Assembly (NCBI RefSeq): GCF_000739655.1
Contig: NZ_BATR01000027.1
Span: 22,064 to 86,063 of the forward strand
DNA from: Verrucomicrobium sp. BvORR106
GTDB lineage: Bacteria; Verrucomicrobiota; Verrucomicrobiia; Verrucomicrobiales; Verrucomicrobiaceae
DNA: 64,000 nt
Reading direction: 5' to 3'
The notes under the pieces: generated by a model
What the model saw: only the letters and a program-made list of their open reading frames with translations
Database searches by the model: none
Told to the model about the DNA's origin: nothing
Shown: piece by piece, positions 53,721 to 62,127 of the stretch
Numbering within the stretch: the first letter of the stretch is position 1
How the letters are laid out: each line of letters opens with the position of its first letter
Program-made: the position numbers and the translations under genes

Positions 53721-56700
53721 TCACGGCACCACCACAGGCAGCGTGACCTGCGTGCCGTTCAGGAAGAAGCTGCCGCTGATGGGCTCCGTCGTTCCGTTGA
53801 TGACGTTCAGCTTGTTCGCGGTCTCGTTGATGACGCTGTTGCTGGAGGCCGCATCCAGGGTGCCGTTCACGCTGAGTCCGCCGCCCACGCCGTTGGGAGT
53901 GACGCGCTCTGCGAGGATGCCGGTCTGCGAGACGCCGATGATGACGTTGTTGTTGAAGTCTGAAACCGTGAGGATGCTGGTGCCGCCGGAACGGAGGTGG
54001 ATGCCCACGGTGTCCACGGTGGCGGCTGCGGTGATCACGTTGTTCGTGACCTTCGCGTTGAGCTGGCTGCCGCCAGTGGCGGAGATCCAGATGGCTTCGT
54101 TGAAGTCACCGCTCAGCACGTTGCCGATGATGTCCACGTCCCCGATGAACGAAGCATCTGCCGGGGCGGTCCCGCGGTGGTCCACGGAAATACCTGCCAC
54201 GGAGAAGTCGCCGGAGAAGATGTTGTTCAGGATATCCGAGCTGAGCTTGGCGGCCGTGCCGCTGGCCACGTTCCGACGCAGGGAGATGCCGGTGCCGAAG
54301 TTGCCGGTCAGGGCATTGCCAATGACATCCACGTCCGTGATGCCGTTGCGGCCTTCCACATTGACCCCGTAGGTGGTGAAGGTGCCGTTCAGCAGGTTGC
54401 CCTGCACGAGGCCGTACACATTGCCAGTACCTGAGCCGTTCTGGAAGTAGTAGATGCCCGCGCTCGAGAACGTGCCGGAGAAGGTGTTGTTCAACACCTC
54501 CACGTCCACGGAGGAGGCCCCGCTCCTGCGGGCTTCGACGCCATAGGCGAAGGTGCCGGAGAAGCTGTTGCCCACCGCAGTCCCTTCAATGGTCGTGGGG
54601 CCGTTCGAGGCGAACTGCACCGCGGAGGTAAAGGCGCTGGAGAAGCTGTTGTTCAGGACGTCCAGTTCCAGGTGCGAGTTCGTCCCGGAGGTCGTGCCCC
54701 ACACGCCGATGTCGTTGAAGGTGCCGTTGAACTGGTTGCCAAGGGCCTTGCCCATCAGGCTGGACCCGTTCCCGGCGGTGAAGGTGATCCCAGTATCGTC
54801 GAACTCGCCGCTGAAGACGTTCCCCTGTGCGGTGGCGTCAAGAACTGACCCGGCCGTCGCGCTGTTAGTGCGGAAGGTAATACCGGTCTGATCGAATTCG
54901 CCCGTCAGGTGGTTGTTCGCCACCACGGCGGTGCTTTCCCCTCCCGCGAGGTGATCAACAAGAATGCCGTAGAGCCGGTAGAATCCGCTCAGGTTGTTGT
55001 CCACCACCGTGCCGTCGATCACGCCCGTTCCGGCAGTGATGAGACCGATGCCCTGGTCGAAGCCCCCGAGAACGTCATTTCCCTGAACGAGGGCATTCAC
55101 CGTCGAGCTGCCCTGGCTGAGCACATCGATACCATTGTACGTTGAGGCACTGGGCAGGCCAGTCACCTGGTTACGCAGAACGTTGACCGTGGAGGTGCCG
55201 CCGTCATTCGTGGTGGACCGGATGCCGCTGCCGCCGGAGGTGAGGTTGTCCGTCACGAGGAGTTCCCGGACGTTCAGCGCATCGATGGCCGGGGTTTGGG
55301 AGGTGCGCACGTCATAGCCGGTCACCTGCAGGAGGCCGATGCTGCTGGCGTTGAGGTTCCCGTTCAAGACCGGACGAGCCGTGCCGCCGCCGAAGTAGGT
55401 ATCCGCCAGCGCCACGAGGGGCGTGAAGGAGCTGATGAACCGGGTGCTGCCCGAGGCCACCACGGTGCCGGAGTAGTCCGTGCCGGTGCCGCCCTGGGTG
55501 TACACCTTCCAGATGCTGCCGTCGGTGCTGAGGTTGGAGTTGGTCCCTGCTGCGACTGCGCCTTCCACGACGTTGTCGAAGGGTTTCTCCGCCGTGCCAT
55601 CCGCACCTGCCTTGCCGGAGGTCCCGGCCTGGATGCCATTGCCCACGGAGGTGCCGTTGTTCACGAAGATGATGTCATCCGCGAGCACGACGCGCTGGGC
55701 GGTCTGGGAGACCACGCGGGTGACGCGCTTCACGCTGGTGCTGCTGGTCCGGGAAACCACGCGCTCGGATTCCTTGAAGCTGTTGGCCAGCTTCACCGCG
55801 GCGTTCTGGCGGCCCACGGGCTCGGCCATGCGCTCCAGGAGGTGGCGGCGGCGCGGGGTGAAGGCATCGCCGATGCGACCCCAGAAGCCTTTGCCATCGC
55901 CCAGGTCGCCGAATTCAAACGGAAGCTGGAGCTGCACGCCCGCGGTCCAGTCGCTGCCGGTGAGGCGGTCGTCTTCATACCAGGTGCCGCTGAGCACGAG
56001 GGCGGGCACGGGGCGGATCTCCAGGCCTGCCTTCCAGCCTTCCACATTGCCCGTGCCACCCTGCTGGGGGCCGAAGGGCTGGTTGTCGAAGCTGTAGTAG
56101 CCGCCGATGAGCATGACGTCCAGGTACTTGTCCAGCCCGGGCACGAGCACGGCCACCTCTGCGTCCCAGCCTTCCATGCCTTCCTCAAACCGCTGGAAGA
56201 GCCGCTCGATGGTGGTGGTGGTGGTGGTGGTCCGCGTGGTGCGGGTGCTGTAGTTCGTGAAGAGGCCGTCCTGGGCCACGGTGTTGCCCGTGGCGAAGGG
56301 ATCGCCCAGGGGGGTGACGCCTTGGGAGTCGCTCACGCCGCTGCGGGAGCGGGAGGTGCGGAAGGTCTCGCGGGAGCGCTGCTCCTCCGCAAGCTGCTTG
56401 TCCGAAAGAGGGATGTAGTAGTTCCCGCGGAACTCAAGGTAGCGGGTGCCTGCCTCCAGGCCGACCCCGAGCTGCCAGAACTGGTTGTTGGACTCCGTGT
56501 CCAGCATGTCGGCAAAGACGTTGGCGCCGATGTAAGCGCCTTCTTCCCAGAAGCCCGCCTGATGGCCGTCGTGGTTGGTCAAGGCGCTGAGGGGCTGGCT
56601 GCCAAAGAGGTGCCGGTAGCCGAGGCCGAGGGAGGCCGCAATTTCCCCGCCCTCGCCGTAGGAGACATAGGGCTCCAGGAAGAGCACGCCGCCGCTCAGG

Positions 56701-56939
56701 GTGGCGTCGCCGCCCAGAGAGCTCCAGACCGGAGCCACGATGCTGAAGTTGCCGTCCGTGTATTGGTCGCTGGTCTTGATGCCAGAGTTGATGGTGCCCA
56801 GGTACATGGGGTGCACCTCAGCGGCAGGCTGGATGATCTCCTTACCACTGGGGTTTTTGTCATTGGGAGTACCCGCCGGGGCAGAGAGCGCCGGGAGCAG
56901 CGCGAGAAGCAAGCCTGTGCAGGCATGGGGAGTCTTCAT
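53721..56939 (-). CDS. Inverse-autotransporter-like outer-membrane protein with beta-helix passenger
   Basis: 1072 residues from ATG 56939 (signal peptide MKTPHACTGLLLALLPALSAPA; further upstream frame is repeat DNA). Residues ~45-360 resemble the inverse autotransporter/intimin-type beta barrel: amphipathic strands rich in aromatic/Gly ('LGLGYRHLFGSQP', 'EEGAYIGANVFADM', 'FWQLGVGLEAGTRYLEFRGNYYIP'). A Thr/Arg-rich loop (TTRTTTTTTTIERL) falls inside. Residues ~470-1040 are right-handed beta-helix repeats with the recurring pattern N-x-[FL]-[ST]-G-x-F-x3-G-[IV]. A surface adhesin or stalk role is inferred. Own promoter (AT-rich 56940-57050) and terminator. Confidence 0.78.
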   Translation of the reverse strand: MKTPHACTGLLLALLPALSAPAGTPNDKNPSGKEIIQPAAEVHPMYLGTINSGIKTSDQYTDGNFSIVAPVWSSLGGDATLSGGVLFLEPYVSYGEGGEIAASLGLGYRHLFGSQPLSALTNHDGHQAGFWEEGAYIGANVFADMLDTESNNQFWQLGVGLEAGTRYLEFRGNYYIPLSDKQLAEEQRSRETFRTSRSRSGVSDSQGVTPLGDPFATGNTVAQDGLFTNYSTRTTRTTTTTTTIERLFQRFEEGMEGWDAEVAVLVPGLDKYLDVMLIGGYYSFDNQPFGPQQGGTGNVEGWKAGLEIRPVPALVLSGTWYEDDRLTGSDWTAGVQLQLPFEFGDLGDGKGFWGRIGDAFTPRRRHLLERMAEPVGRQNAAVKLANSFKESERVVSRTSSTSVKRVTRVVSQTAQRVVLADDIIFVNNGTSVGNGIQAGTSGKAGADGTAEKPFDNVVEGAVAAGTNSNLSTDGSIWKVYTQGGTGTDYSGTVVASGSTRFISSFTPLVALADTYFGGGTARPVLNGNLNASSIGLLQVTGYDVRTSQTPAIDALNVRELLVTDNLTSGGSGIRSTTNDGGTSTVNVLRNQVTGLPSASTYNGIDVLSQGSSTVNALVQGNDVLGGFDQGIGLITAGTGVIDGTVVDNNLSGFYRLYGILVDHLAGGESTAVVANNHLTGEFDQTGITFRTNSATAGSVLDATAQGNVFSGEFDDTGITFTAGNGSSLMGKALGNQFNGTFNDIGVWGTTSGTNSHLELDVLNNSFSSAFTSAVQFASNGPTTIEGTAVGNSFSGTFAYGVEARRSGASSVDVEVLNNTFSGTFSSAGIYYFQNGSGTGNVYGLVQGNLLNGTFTTYGVNVEGRNGITDVDVIGNALTGNFGTGISLRRNVASGTAAKLSSDILNNIFSGDFSVAGISVDHRGTAPADASFIGDVDIIGNVLSGDFNEAIWISATGGSQLNAKVTNNVITAAATVDTVGIHLRSGGTSILTVSDFNNNVIIGVSQTGILAERVTPNGVGGGLSVNGTLDAASSNSVINETANKLNVINGTTEPISGSFFLNGTQVTLPVVVP

Positions 56940-57063
56940 GCTTTTGGTATTAGTTAATTTACTCAATGAGAGGGCCTTATGGAAATATTTTCCAGTAATT
57001 ACAATTAGAGAGGTTGATTGTTGCTCGCAATAATGAATTTCAAAACTTTTAGTCAGTATGGGG

Positions 57064-57240
57064 CCCGCTGCGCGGGCAGACGCCAGACTGGAAGACTCCA
57101 GACTCCAGACCTGAGCTGGCGCCTGGGCTGGGGGCCGGGCGGGGGTGGCGTCGTGGGAAGCGCGGCGACTGAGGTGGCAGACCTCCGCGTGCTCAAAGGG
57201 CGAATGCGTGAGATCGCTCCGCTGCCAAAGCCGGTTGGCG
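57064..57240. repeat. AAGAC arm and GCGACTGA-GGTGGCAGACC cassette
   Basis: A forward AAGAC copy at 57064-57122; GCGACTGA at 57165-57172 with the GAGGT-GGCAG-ACCTC hairpin (57171-57185). A ~60-bp tail (CTCAAAGGGCGAATGCGTGA...) recurs at 57734-57780. Confidence 0.7.
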
Positions 57241-57252
57241 CGCGAGTAGCCT

Positions 57253-57520
57253 GACGCCAAGGGCGTCAAACAAAGTAGCCCAGGGTCAGGCGAGGCACGA
57301 GCCGCCACCCTGGGTACATGGGTAAGTGGATCAGAACTCCGAAGTGAGTTCTACAAACTGTGGCCTCATCCCTGAGGTGTCCACGGCACGAGGGTCGTCT
57401 CCGGGTGATCTGGACGGTCTGTAGAACTCCCTTGGAGTTCCAATACTCTCGCATCGATACCCGGGGTGGCGACCGCTTCGCGGTCTGACCCCGGGCTATT
57501 TTGTATCACGCCGTTGGCGT
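57253..57520. repeat. Large twin inverted repeat built from nested hairpins
   Basis: Two ~110-bp arms in opposite orientation. Left arm: GACGCCAAGGGCGTC (57253-57267), CCCAGGGT...ACCCTGGG (57279-57314), AGAACTCC...GAGTTCT (57334-57352). Right arm in mirror order: GAACTCC-CTT-GGAGTTC (57424-57440), ACCCGGGGT...ACCCCGGG (57459-57495), ACGCC-GTT-GGCGT (57508-57520). Stem bases differ between arms but remain paired. Confidence 0.8.
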
Positions 57521-57540
57521 GGGATGAGAGGAGGAGGGGA

Positions 57541-57994
57541 CGTCGCTTGTGGCGCGGACGGCCGGAGTCTGTCGTGGTGAATTGCCGGGAAGGACGGCCA
57601 CATTCGTTCCTTTCGCTCCTACGCGGGGCTGGGAACCCCCGCCTCCTTTAGGCTTCCAGGCTCGCGATCAGCAAACGGAGGGAGGGACATTCTTGTCCCG
57701 GTCGGACGCGAGGCGACTGAGGTGGCAGACCTCAGCATGCTCAAAGGGCGGATGCGTGGGATCGCTCCGCTGCCAAAGCCGACGGGGACCGTCGGACTAC
57801 GCCCGCGGCGGCAGCTGAAAGTAGTGCTAGGCTTTAGCCTGCGTTCTTGCCACGCGGCCGTGCGATTGAACAGTCCCGCATGCGGGACTGTGACTACTTT
57901 GCTCCGCGCCTCCAGCCCGGCCCGCTTCGCTGGAGGCGGCCTTCCATGCGTGAGCTCAGGTCTTGTGTCTTGTGTCTTCTCGTCTTGTGTCTCC
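57541..57994. repeat. Composite repeat region upstream of the ArsR gene
   Basis: 57541-57660 is the plus-oriented partner of 51410-51510, with the GCGGGGCTGGGAACCCCCGC hairpin. GCGACTGA-GGTGGCAGACCTC (57713-57733) follows. The segment 57820-57903 is a GGCTTTAGCC hairpin plus a GCGATTGA-anchored 22-bp perfect palindrome (ACAGTCCCGCA/TGCGGGACTGT, 57870-57891), then GACTACTTTGCTCCGC. A reverse AAGAC arm closes it (57946-57994). Confidence 0.75.
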
Positions 57995-58043
57995 CCCATA
58001 GCCAGCCGACCAGACGTATGCTAACTACAGTCAGCCGCCTGCG

Positions 58044-58382
58044 ATGCGCCCCCTGCACCACCCCTCTCTCAACGACATCACCGTGGAAGGCATTCTTCAT
58101 GCCTTCTCCGATCCGGTGCGGGTGCAGATCTTTGCCAACCTGCACGGGGCCCAGTGCCCGATGACGTGCTCGAACTTCCTGGTGCTGGACAATCGCACGC
58201 TGCCGAAGTCCACGCTGTCGCAGCATTTCAAGGTGCTGCGGGAGGCGGGGCTGATTCGCAGTGAGCGCAAGGGCGTGGAGATGCACAACACCAGCCGGAT
58301 CCCGGAGCTGAAGGAACGCTTCGGCCCGCTCATCGTGGCGATCCTGGGAGCCTATAAAGAGCAAGGGCAGAAAGAGGGATAA
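58044..58382 (+). CDS. ArsR-family transcriptional regulator
   Basis: 112 residues. Winged HTH: 'ILHAFSDPVRVQIFANLHGA' (helix pair) and 'PKSTLSQHFKVLREAGLIRSERKGVEMHNTSRI' (recognition helix and wing). The N-terminal part has two Cys (QCPMTCSNF), which could sense metal or redox but do not match the classic ELCVCDL box. The regulated genes are probably nearby; the convergent-facing DUF2892/Mn-catalase genes are candidates by position only. Confidence 0.85.
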   Translation: MRPLHHPSLNDITVEGILHAFSDPVRVQIFANLHGAQCPMTCSNFLVLDNRTLPKSTLSQHFKVLREAGLIRSERKGVEMHNTSRIPELKERFGPLIVAILGAYKEQGQKEG

Positions 58383-58423
58383 GGGAAGAGGGGCAAGGGA
58401 TAAGGGAGGGAGCTGGACTGAGG

Positions 58424-58672
58424 GCTGAAGCGTCTGCAAGCCTGGCCCTTGCGGATGTGTCATCAAGTGAGCGAGCGGCGACTGACGTGGCAGACCTCGT
58501 CGCGCTCAATCTTCTACACGCTGCATCCCTCCGCTCCCACAGCCGACGGGGACCGTCGGACTACGCCCGAGGCGGCTGCTGAAAGTAGTGCCGGGCTTTA
58601 GCCTGGCGTTGTTTGAGATGGGTAGCTCGACTGAACAGTCTGAAGCCTGTGACTACTTTGCTCCGCCCCGCC
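58424..58672. repeat. Repeat cluster between ArsR and DUF2892 genes
   Basis: GCTGAAGCGTCTGCAAGC (58424-58441) is the inverse of the left end of the family C element. GCGACTGA with GTGGCAGACCTC (58478-58497) follows, then a GGGCTTTAGCC hairpin and CGACTGA-ACAGTCTGAAGCCTGT (58628-58650) with GACTACTTTGCTCCGCC. Confidence 0.7.
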
Positions 58673-58690
58673 CCGCGAGCTTCCCAGGCC

Positions 58691-58996
58691 TCAACCGGGC
58701 AGGCCCTCTTTCGTTGTTTCCTCTTGCTCCGGCGCAGGTTCACCGGGCCGGTTCGTGTTGACGCCCAGGCGATAGTAGAGTGGACAATGGGCGGTCACGC
58801 TGCGTGCACTGAGTGCCAGGGCTCCCGCGTGCAGGGCCACGGCAGCGAGTCCGCGGGAGCGCAATCCCGCAGCGAAGAACATTCCGGACAGGGCCAGCGT
58901 CACCCAACGCTCGCCAGGACCTACGTTTTTATCAAGCTGTTTTCCCAGCTCAACGACTTCCGGCACTTCTGCAAAGGGTTGGTAAGTAAGGGACAT
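58691..58996 (-). CDS. DUF2892-type small membrane protein (YgaP-TM-like)
   Basis: 101 residues from the ATG at 58996 (upstream codons lack family features). 'KNVGPGERWVTLALSGMFFAAGLRSRGLAAVALHAGALALSARSVTAHCPLYYRLGVNT' matches DUF2892: 'N-V-G...R' start, two transmembrane helices and the conserved 'CPLYxxLGxNT'. The family membrane domain is often linked to rhodanese or stress proteins. It lies downstream of the small gene 59098 and the Mn catalase on the same strand, suggesting one oxidative-stress transcript. Confidence 0.75.
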   Translation of the reverse strand: MSLTYQPFAEVPEVVELGKQLDKNVGPGERWVTLALSGMFFAAGLRSRGLAAVALHAGALALSARSVTAHCPLYYRLGVNTNRPGEPAPEQEETTKEGLPG

Positions 58997-59097
58997 ACAT
59001 GGCGGGATCGAGCACGCCCCGCGCTTCAGCCTCAATTAATGCACCCCGGGGCCAACTTTCCAGGCCATCGCGGCCGGGTGGCGGAATGGGTTCACTC

Positions 59098-59415
59098 CTA
59101 TAACTCCTCCTTGTTCGACTCACTCCACTTGATCTTCCATCCTTCCACGTACTCGACTAGCTCCTCTACAGAAACGCCGTCGTAAGAGGCCTCGGGCGGC
59201 AGTTTCAGGGACTGGTCCTTGAGGACCGTCCAGATCAGTTCGAGCGTCTGCTCGGAGCACTTCAGCGCCACCGTGCGTTGGGAAGGGTCTGAACCGGGCG
59301 CCTGGGGGGCACTGGTCCGGGACTCCTTGATCAGGACGCCCGCCTGAGGGGCCACCTCTTCCAGCAACTGCTGGAGGGCTGCCACTTCATCCAAGGGAAC
59401 GAAAAATGCATTCAT
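59098..59415 (-). CDS. Hypothetical acidic protein (105 aa)
   Basis: 105 residues from the ATG at 59415 ('MNAFFVPLDEVAALQQLLEEVAP'). Soluble, acidic, helical start, ending 'YVEGWKIKWSESNKEEL'. Located 117 bp downstream of the Mn-catalase gene and 101 bp upstream of the DUF2892 gene, same strand. No family recognised. Confidence 0.6.
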   Translation of the reverse strand: MNAFFVPLDEVAALQQLLEEVAPQAGVLIKESRTSAPQAPGSDPSQRTVALKCSEQTLELIWTVLKDQSLKLPPEASYDGVSVEELVEYVEGWKIKWSESNKEEL

Positions 59416-59532
59416 TTGTTTTGTTGGTGGTCGCGCGCGTTTCAGCAGACCGGCTTGAGGCACTGCGATGAGGTTGCACCGCCCTCTTTTGCAAGGGCGG
59501 CGTCCCCGGTTTGCCCCGTGGCACGCTCTTAT

Positions 59533-60456
59533 TTATTTGCCCAGCATCTTGCCGTACCAGTCGAGCATGTCGGGATCGATGTCATCTGCCCCCGGAGCGG
59601 TGAGCTGGGGCTCCTCATCGAGGTCCGGCCAGGGCGCACCCTCCGGCATCCCGTCCTGCACGATCAGCTCTTCTCCGTCCTCGGGGTGCGGGCCGTTCCA
59701 GATCTTGTCCAGTTCACGGTAGTCCTCCGGGCTCCAGCGGTACATGATCCGGTGGATGCCTTTGGCCTCGTGCACCATGGCCTCGGGGAACTTCTTGTTG
59801 CACACGTCCGGGATGGGCAGGAGCGCGCTCACATTGGCCCCCGTCAGCTTCTCCAGCGCCCGGGCATACGCGACGATGTGCACCCCGCCCCGCACCAGCA
59901 GGAATCCCACCATGGCGCGGGCGGTGGGATCGCTCACCATTTCATAGACCCGGATCTTCCCAGCACGCGCACCGCACTCGAGGAAGAAGTTGTGCAGGAG
60001 GTCCATCTTGAGATTGCCTGTCGCCGTCACGTTGGCCCCGGTCCACGGTTGCCCCATGGAGTCCATGGGCAGGGCAGTCTGGCCCGAGCCCAGAAAGTGA
60101 TACGAGTTCCGTGCTCCCATCGCCTGGGCCAGGGGGGAAGGGTCTGTCTTGTTCGCCGTCTCGGGCGTCTTGTTCCGGTCGGCACGCGCGGTGGTGCCGG
60201 TGAGCAGGAGATTGATCGTCGCAGACACCAGCTCGATGTGGCTGTACTCCTCCGCAGCGATGTTGGAGATGAGATCGTAGAAGGGACGGATCTTCTGCCG
60301 ACCCCGAAAGTTGAACGACTGAAAGGTGTAGTTCATCAGGGTGGACATTTCCCCGAACTTTCCTCCCAGGAGCTCCTGTACGGCGGCTGCGGCATTGGCA
60401 TCGGGGGCTTCCGGGACGGGAAGCGCCATGGCGAGTTTGTCGAATTTCTGAATCAT
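59533..60456 (-). CDS. Manganese catalase
   Basis: 307 residues from the ATG at 60456 ('MIQKFDKLAMALPVPEAPD', the usual family start). Dimanganese ligands are all present: Glu36 (KFGEMST), Glu70 and His73 (AAEEYSHIE), Glu160 (FFLECGA) and His193 (GGVHIVAY), with the same spacing as the Lactobacillus enzyme. The C-terminal acidic tail (~280-307) is as in typical members. Dismutates H2O2. Possibly cotranscribed with 59098 and 58691. Confidence 0.95.
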   Translation of the reverse strand: MIQKFDKLAMALPVPEAPDANAAAAVQELLGGKFGEMSTLMNYTFQSFNFRGRQKIRPFYDLISNIAAEEYSHIELVSATINLLLTGTTARADRNKTPETANKTDPSPLAQAMGARNSYHFLGSGQTALPMDSMGQPWTGANVTATGNLKMDLLHNFFLECGARAGKIRVYEMVSDPTARAMVGFLLVRGGVHIVAYARALEKLTGANVSALLPIPDVCNKKFPEAMVHEAKGIHRIMYRWSPEDYRELDKIWNGPHPEDGEELIVQDGMPEGAPWPDLDEEPQLTAPGADDIDPDMLDWYGKMLGK

Positions 60457-60649
60457 ACAGGCGTATCGCCCGGGCAGTGGGAGGCGGGGGATCATTCGCC
60501 ACCCTGACCCCCATGCAGGGGCGCGATGGAGAAAATGAGAGGGGCGTGACGGAGGAGGTTAGGTGCCAAGTGTTAGGCGTTGAGGAAAGATCCCTTCTGC
60601 CTTTTTTCTCCGTTTGATTAATTGCCAAGCTTAGCGCACATTGTCCTTC

Positions 60650-60889
60650 ATGGGGGGGAATGCGACTGACAGGTCACTGGAGGGTACGGAGGGGCTGCTG
60701 ACGAAGCTGGAGGTGGCGGGCATCCTGAGGGTGCGGCCGAAGACGATCGAGCGCTTCATGGCCCAGCGGGAGCTGCCTTACATCAAGATCGGGCGGCTGG
60801 TGCGCTTCGAGCGCGCGGGGGTGGAGGCGTTCAAGCGACGGCTCACGGTCGCTGCGTCCCCCACCCCGAAGCCGGACGGGACGGACTGA
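60650..60889 (+). CDS. Excisionase-family (MerR/Xis-like) DNA-binding protein
   Basis: 79 residues from the ATG at 60650 (a TTG at 60641 is an alternative). 'LLTKLEVAGILRVRPKTIERFMAQRELPYIKIGRLVRFERAGVEAFKRR' is a helix-turn-helix-17/excisionase domain. It stands immediately upstream of the primase genes on the same strand. In integrated elements such a protein directs excision or acts as a regulator; no integrase lies in the window. Confidence 0.82.
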   Translation: MGGNATDRSLEGTEGLLTKLEVAGILRVRPKTIERFMAQRELPYIKIGRLVRFERAGVEAFKRRLTVAASPTPKPDGTD

Positions 60890-61040
60890 TTTTTATTTCC
60901 TAATACTTACCCGCGCGCAAGGGTCGCGGCCAAACATCCGCCGGGCGGGCATCCCCGCGCCGGAAAGGGACTTGCTGTGCCCGGTGCCGGGGGCAGCACG
61001 GAGAGAGAGCACATCAAAGAGAGGAACAAACGAGGAGAAG

Positions 61041-62105
61041 ATGATGATGACGACGACAACGAACAGGAGAACGCCCCAGGCGACAACGCAGAGGCAGAAC
61101 ACCCCGCCGCGACCTGTGGAGGACCGGGCCTGGCAGTACATCTCCCGCATGCCGCCCTCCATCCAGGGCGAGGGCGGCAGCGCGGCGCTCTTTCGCGTGG
61201 CGGTGGTGCTGGTTCGTGGTTTTAACCTCCCGCCGGATGCGGCCAGCCCGCTGCTGGAGCACTGGAACCGCGCCTTCTCCCGCCCCGTGTGGACGGACGC
61301 GGAGCTGCGCCACAAGCTGCGGGATGCCGACCGCAGCGGTCACATGCCGTATGGCCACTTGCTGCAGGACGATGAGTCCGCAGGCTCGACCGGATATCGC
61401 CATCGCCCCCTGTACCGCTCCAGCCAGCCAGTCCGGACGCGGCCCACGGAGCCCCCAGCGATGGATCCGGCGGAGCAGCGGGCGAAGCACACGTTCTTTC
61501 CTCTTACCGATGCCGACGAGGCCCGCATCGTGGCGCTCCGGCACGTCACTCCGGGCATGGTGCATCTGTTCAAGAACAAGGGGCTGCTGCACAACACGCG
61601 GGTGGACGGGCAGACCTGCTGGTGCCTGGTGGAGGACACCTTTGCCCAGGCGCGCCGCTATGATGGCGGCCTGCTGCGCACCGCCCGGGGCCCGACCAAG
61701 GCCAGGACGCTGGCGGGTTCACGGGGCAGTTTCTTCGGACGTAGTTTCCTCACTCGCGGCCGCCCGCCGGTGCTGATGGTGGAGGGCGTGGTGGGCCTGC
61801 TGGAGGCGGCTTCCGCCATCGATCTGGCCGATGCCCCCTGGGTGCCGCTGGCTGCTGTGACGGCAGGGGCCACCTTTACCCGCGATCCCCGCATGCTGGA
61901 GCTGCTGCGCGGTCGCCGCGTGCGCATCCTGCCCGATGAGGGCGAGGCCGGTCGCAACGGGGCCGCCACCTGGCATGCCGAGCTGAGGGTGGCCGGGGCG
62001 CAGGTGGACGTCATCGAGCTGCCCGCCATCCGCAATGACCGGGCCAATCTCCTGGCGGATCCGCAGGCTCACGCGCGGTCCCTCCAGCTTCTCTTCGCCG
62101 ACTGA
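61041..62105 (+). CDS. Primase-like protein with Toprim domain
   Basis: 354 residues; ATG codons at 61041, 61044 and 61047 compete behind a GAGGAG Shine-Dalgarno (61032-61037), so the real start may be the second or third. Residues ~28-110 form a helical domain found before Toprim/D5 primases in phages and plasmids ('WQYISRMPPSIQGEGGSAALFRVAVVLVRGFNL', 'WTDAELRHKLRDADRSG'). The Toprim core is ~240-345: Glu248 in 'PVLMVEGVVGLLEAA' and Asp299 in 'RVRILPDEGEAG'. N-terminal residues 1-25 are Thr/Arg-rich and disordered. No zinc-binding domain; probably works with the helicase 22 bp downstream. Confidence 0.72.
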   Translation: MMMTTTTNRRTPQATTQRQNTPPRPVEDRAWQYISRMPPSIQGEGGSAALFRVAVVLVRGFNLPPDAASPLLEHWNRAFSRPVWTDAELRHKLRDADRSGHMPYGHLLQDDESAGSTGYRHRPLYRSSQPVRTRPTEPPAMDPAEQRAKHTFFPLTDADEARIVALRHVTPGMVHLFKNKGLLHNTRVDGQTCWCLVEDTFAQARRYDGGLLRTARGPTKARTLAGSRGSFFGRSFLTRGRPPVLMVEGVVGLLEAASAIDLADAPWVPLAAVTAGATFTRDPRMLELLRGRRVRILPDEGEAGRNGAATWHAELRVAGAQVDVIELPAIRNDRANLLADPQAHARSLQLLFAD

Positions 62106-62127
62106 CACAACCCTTTCTTCATTTCTC

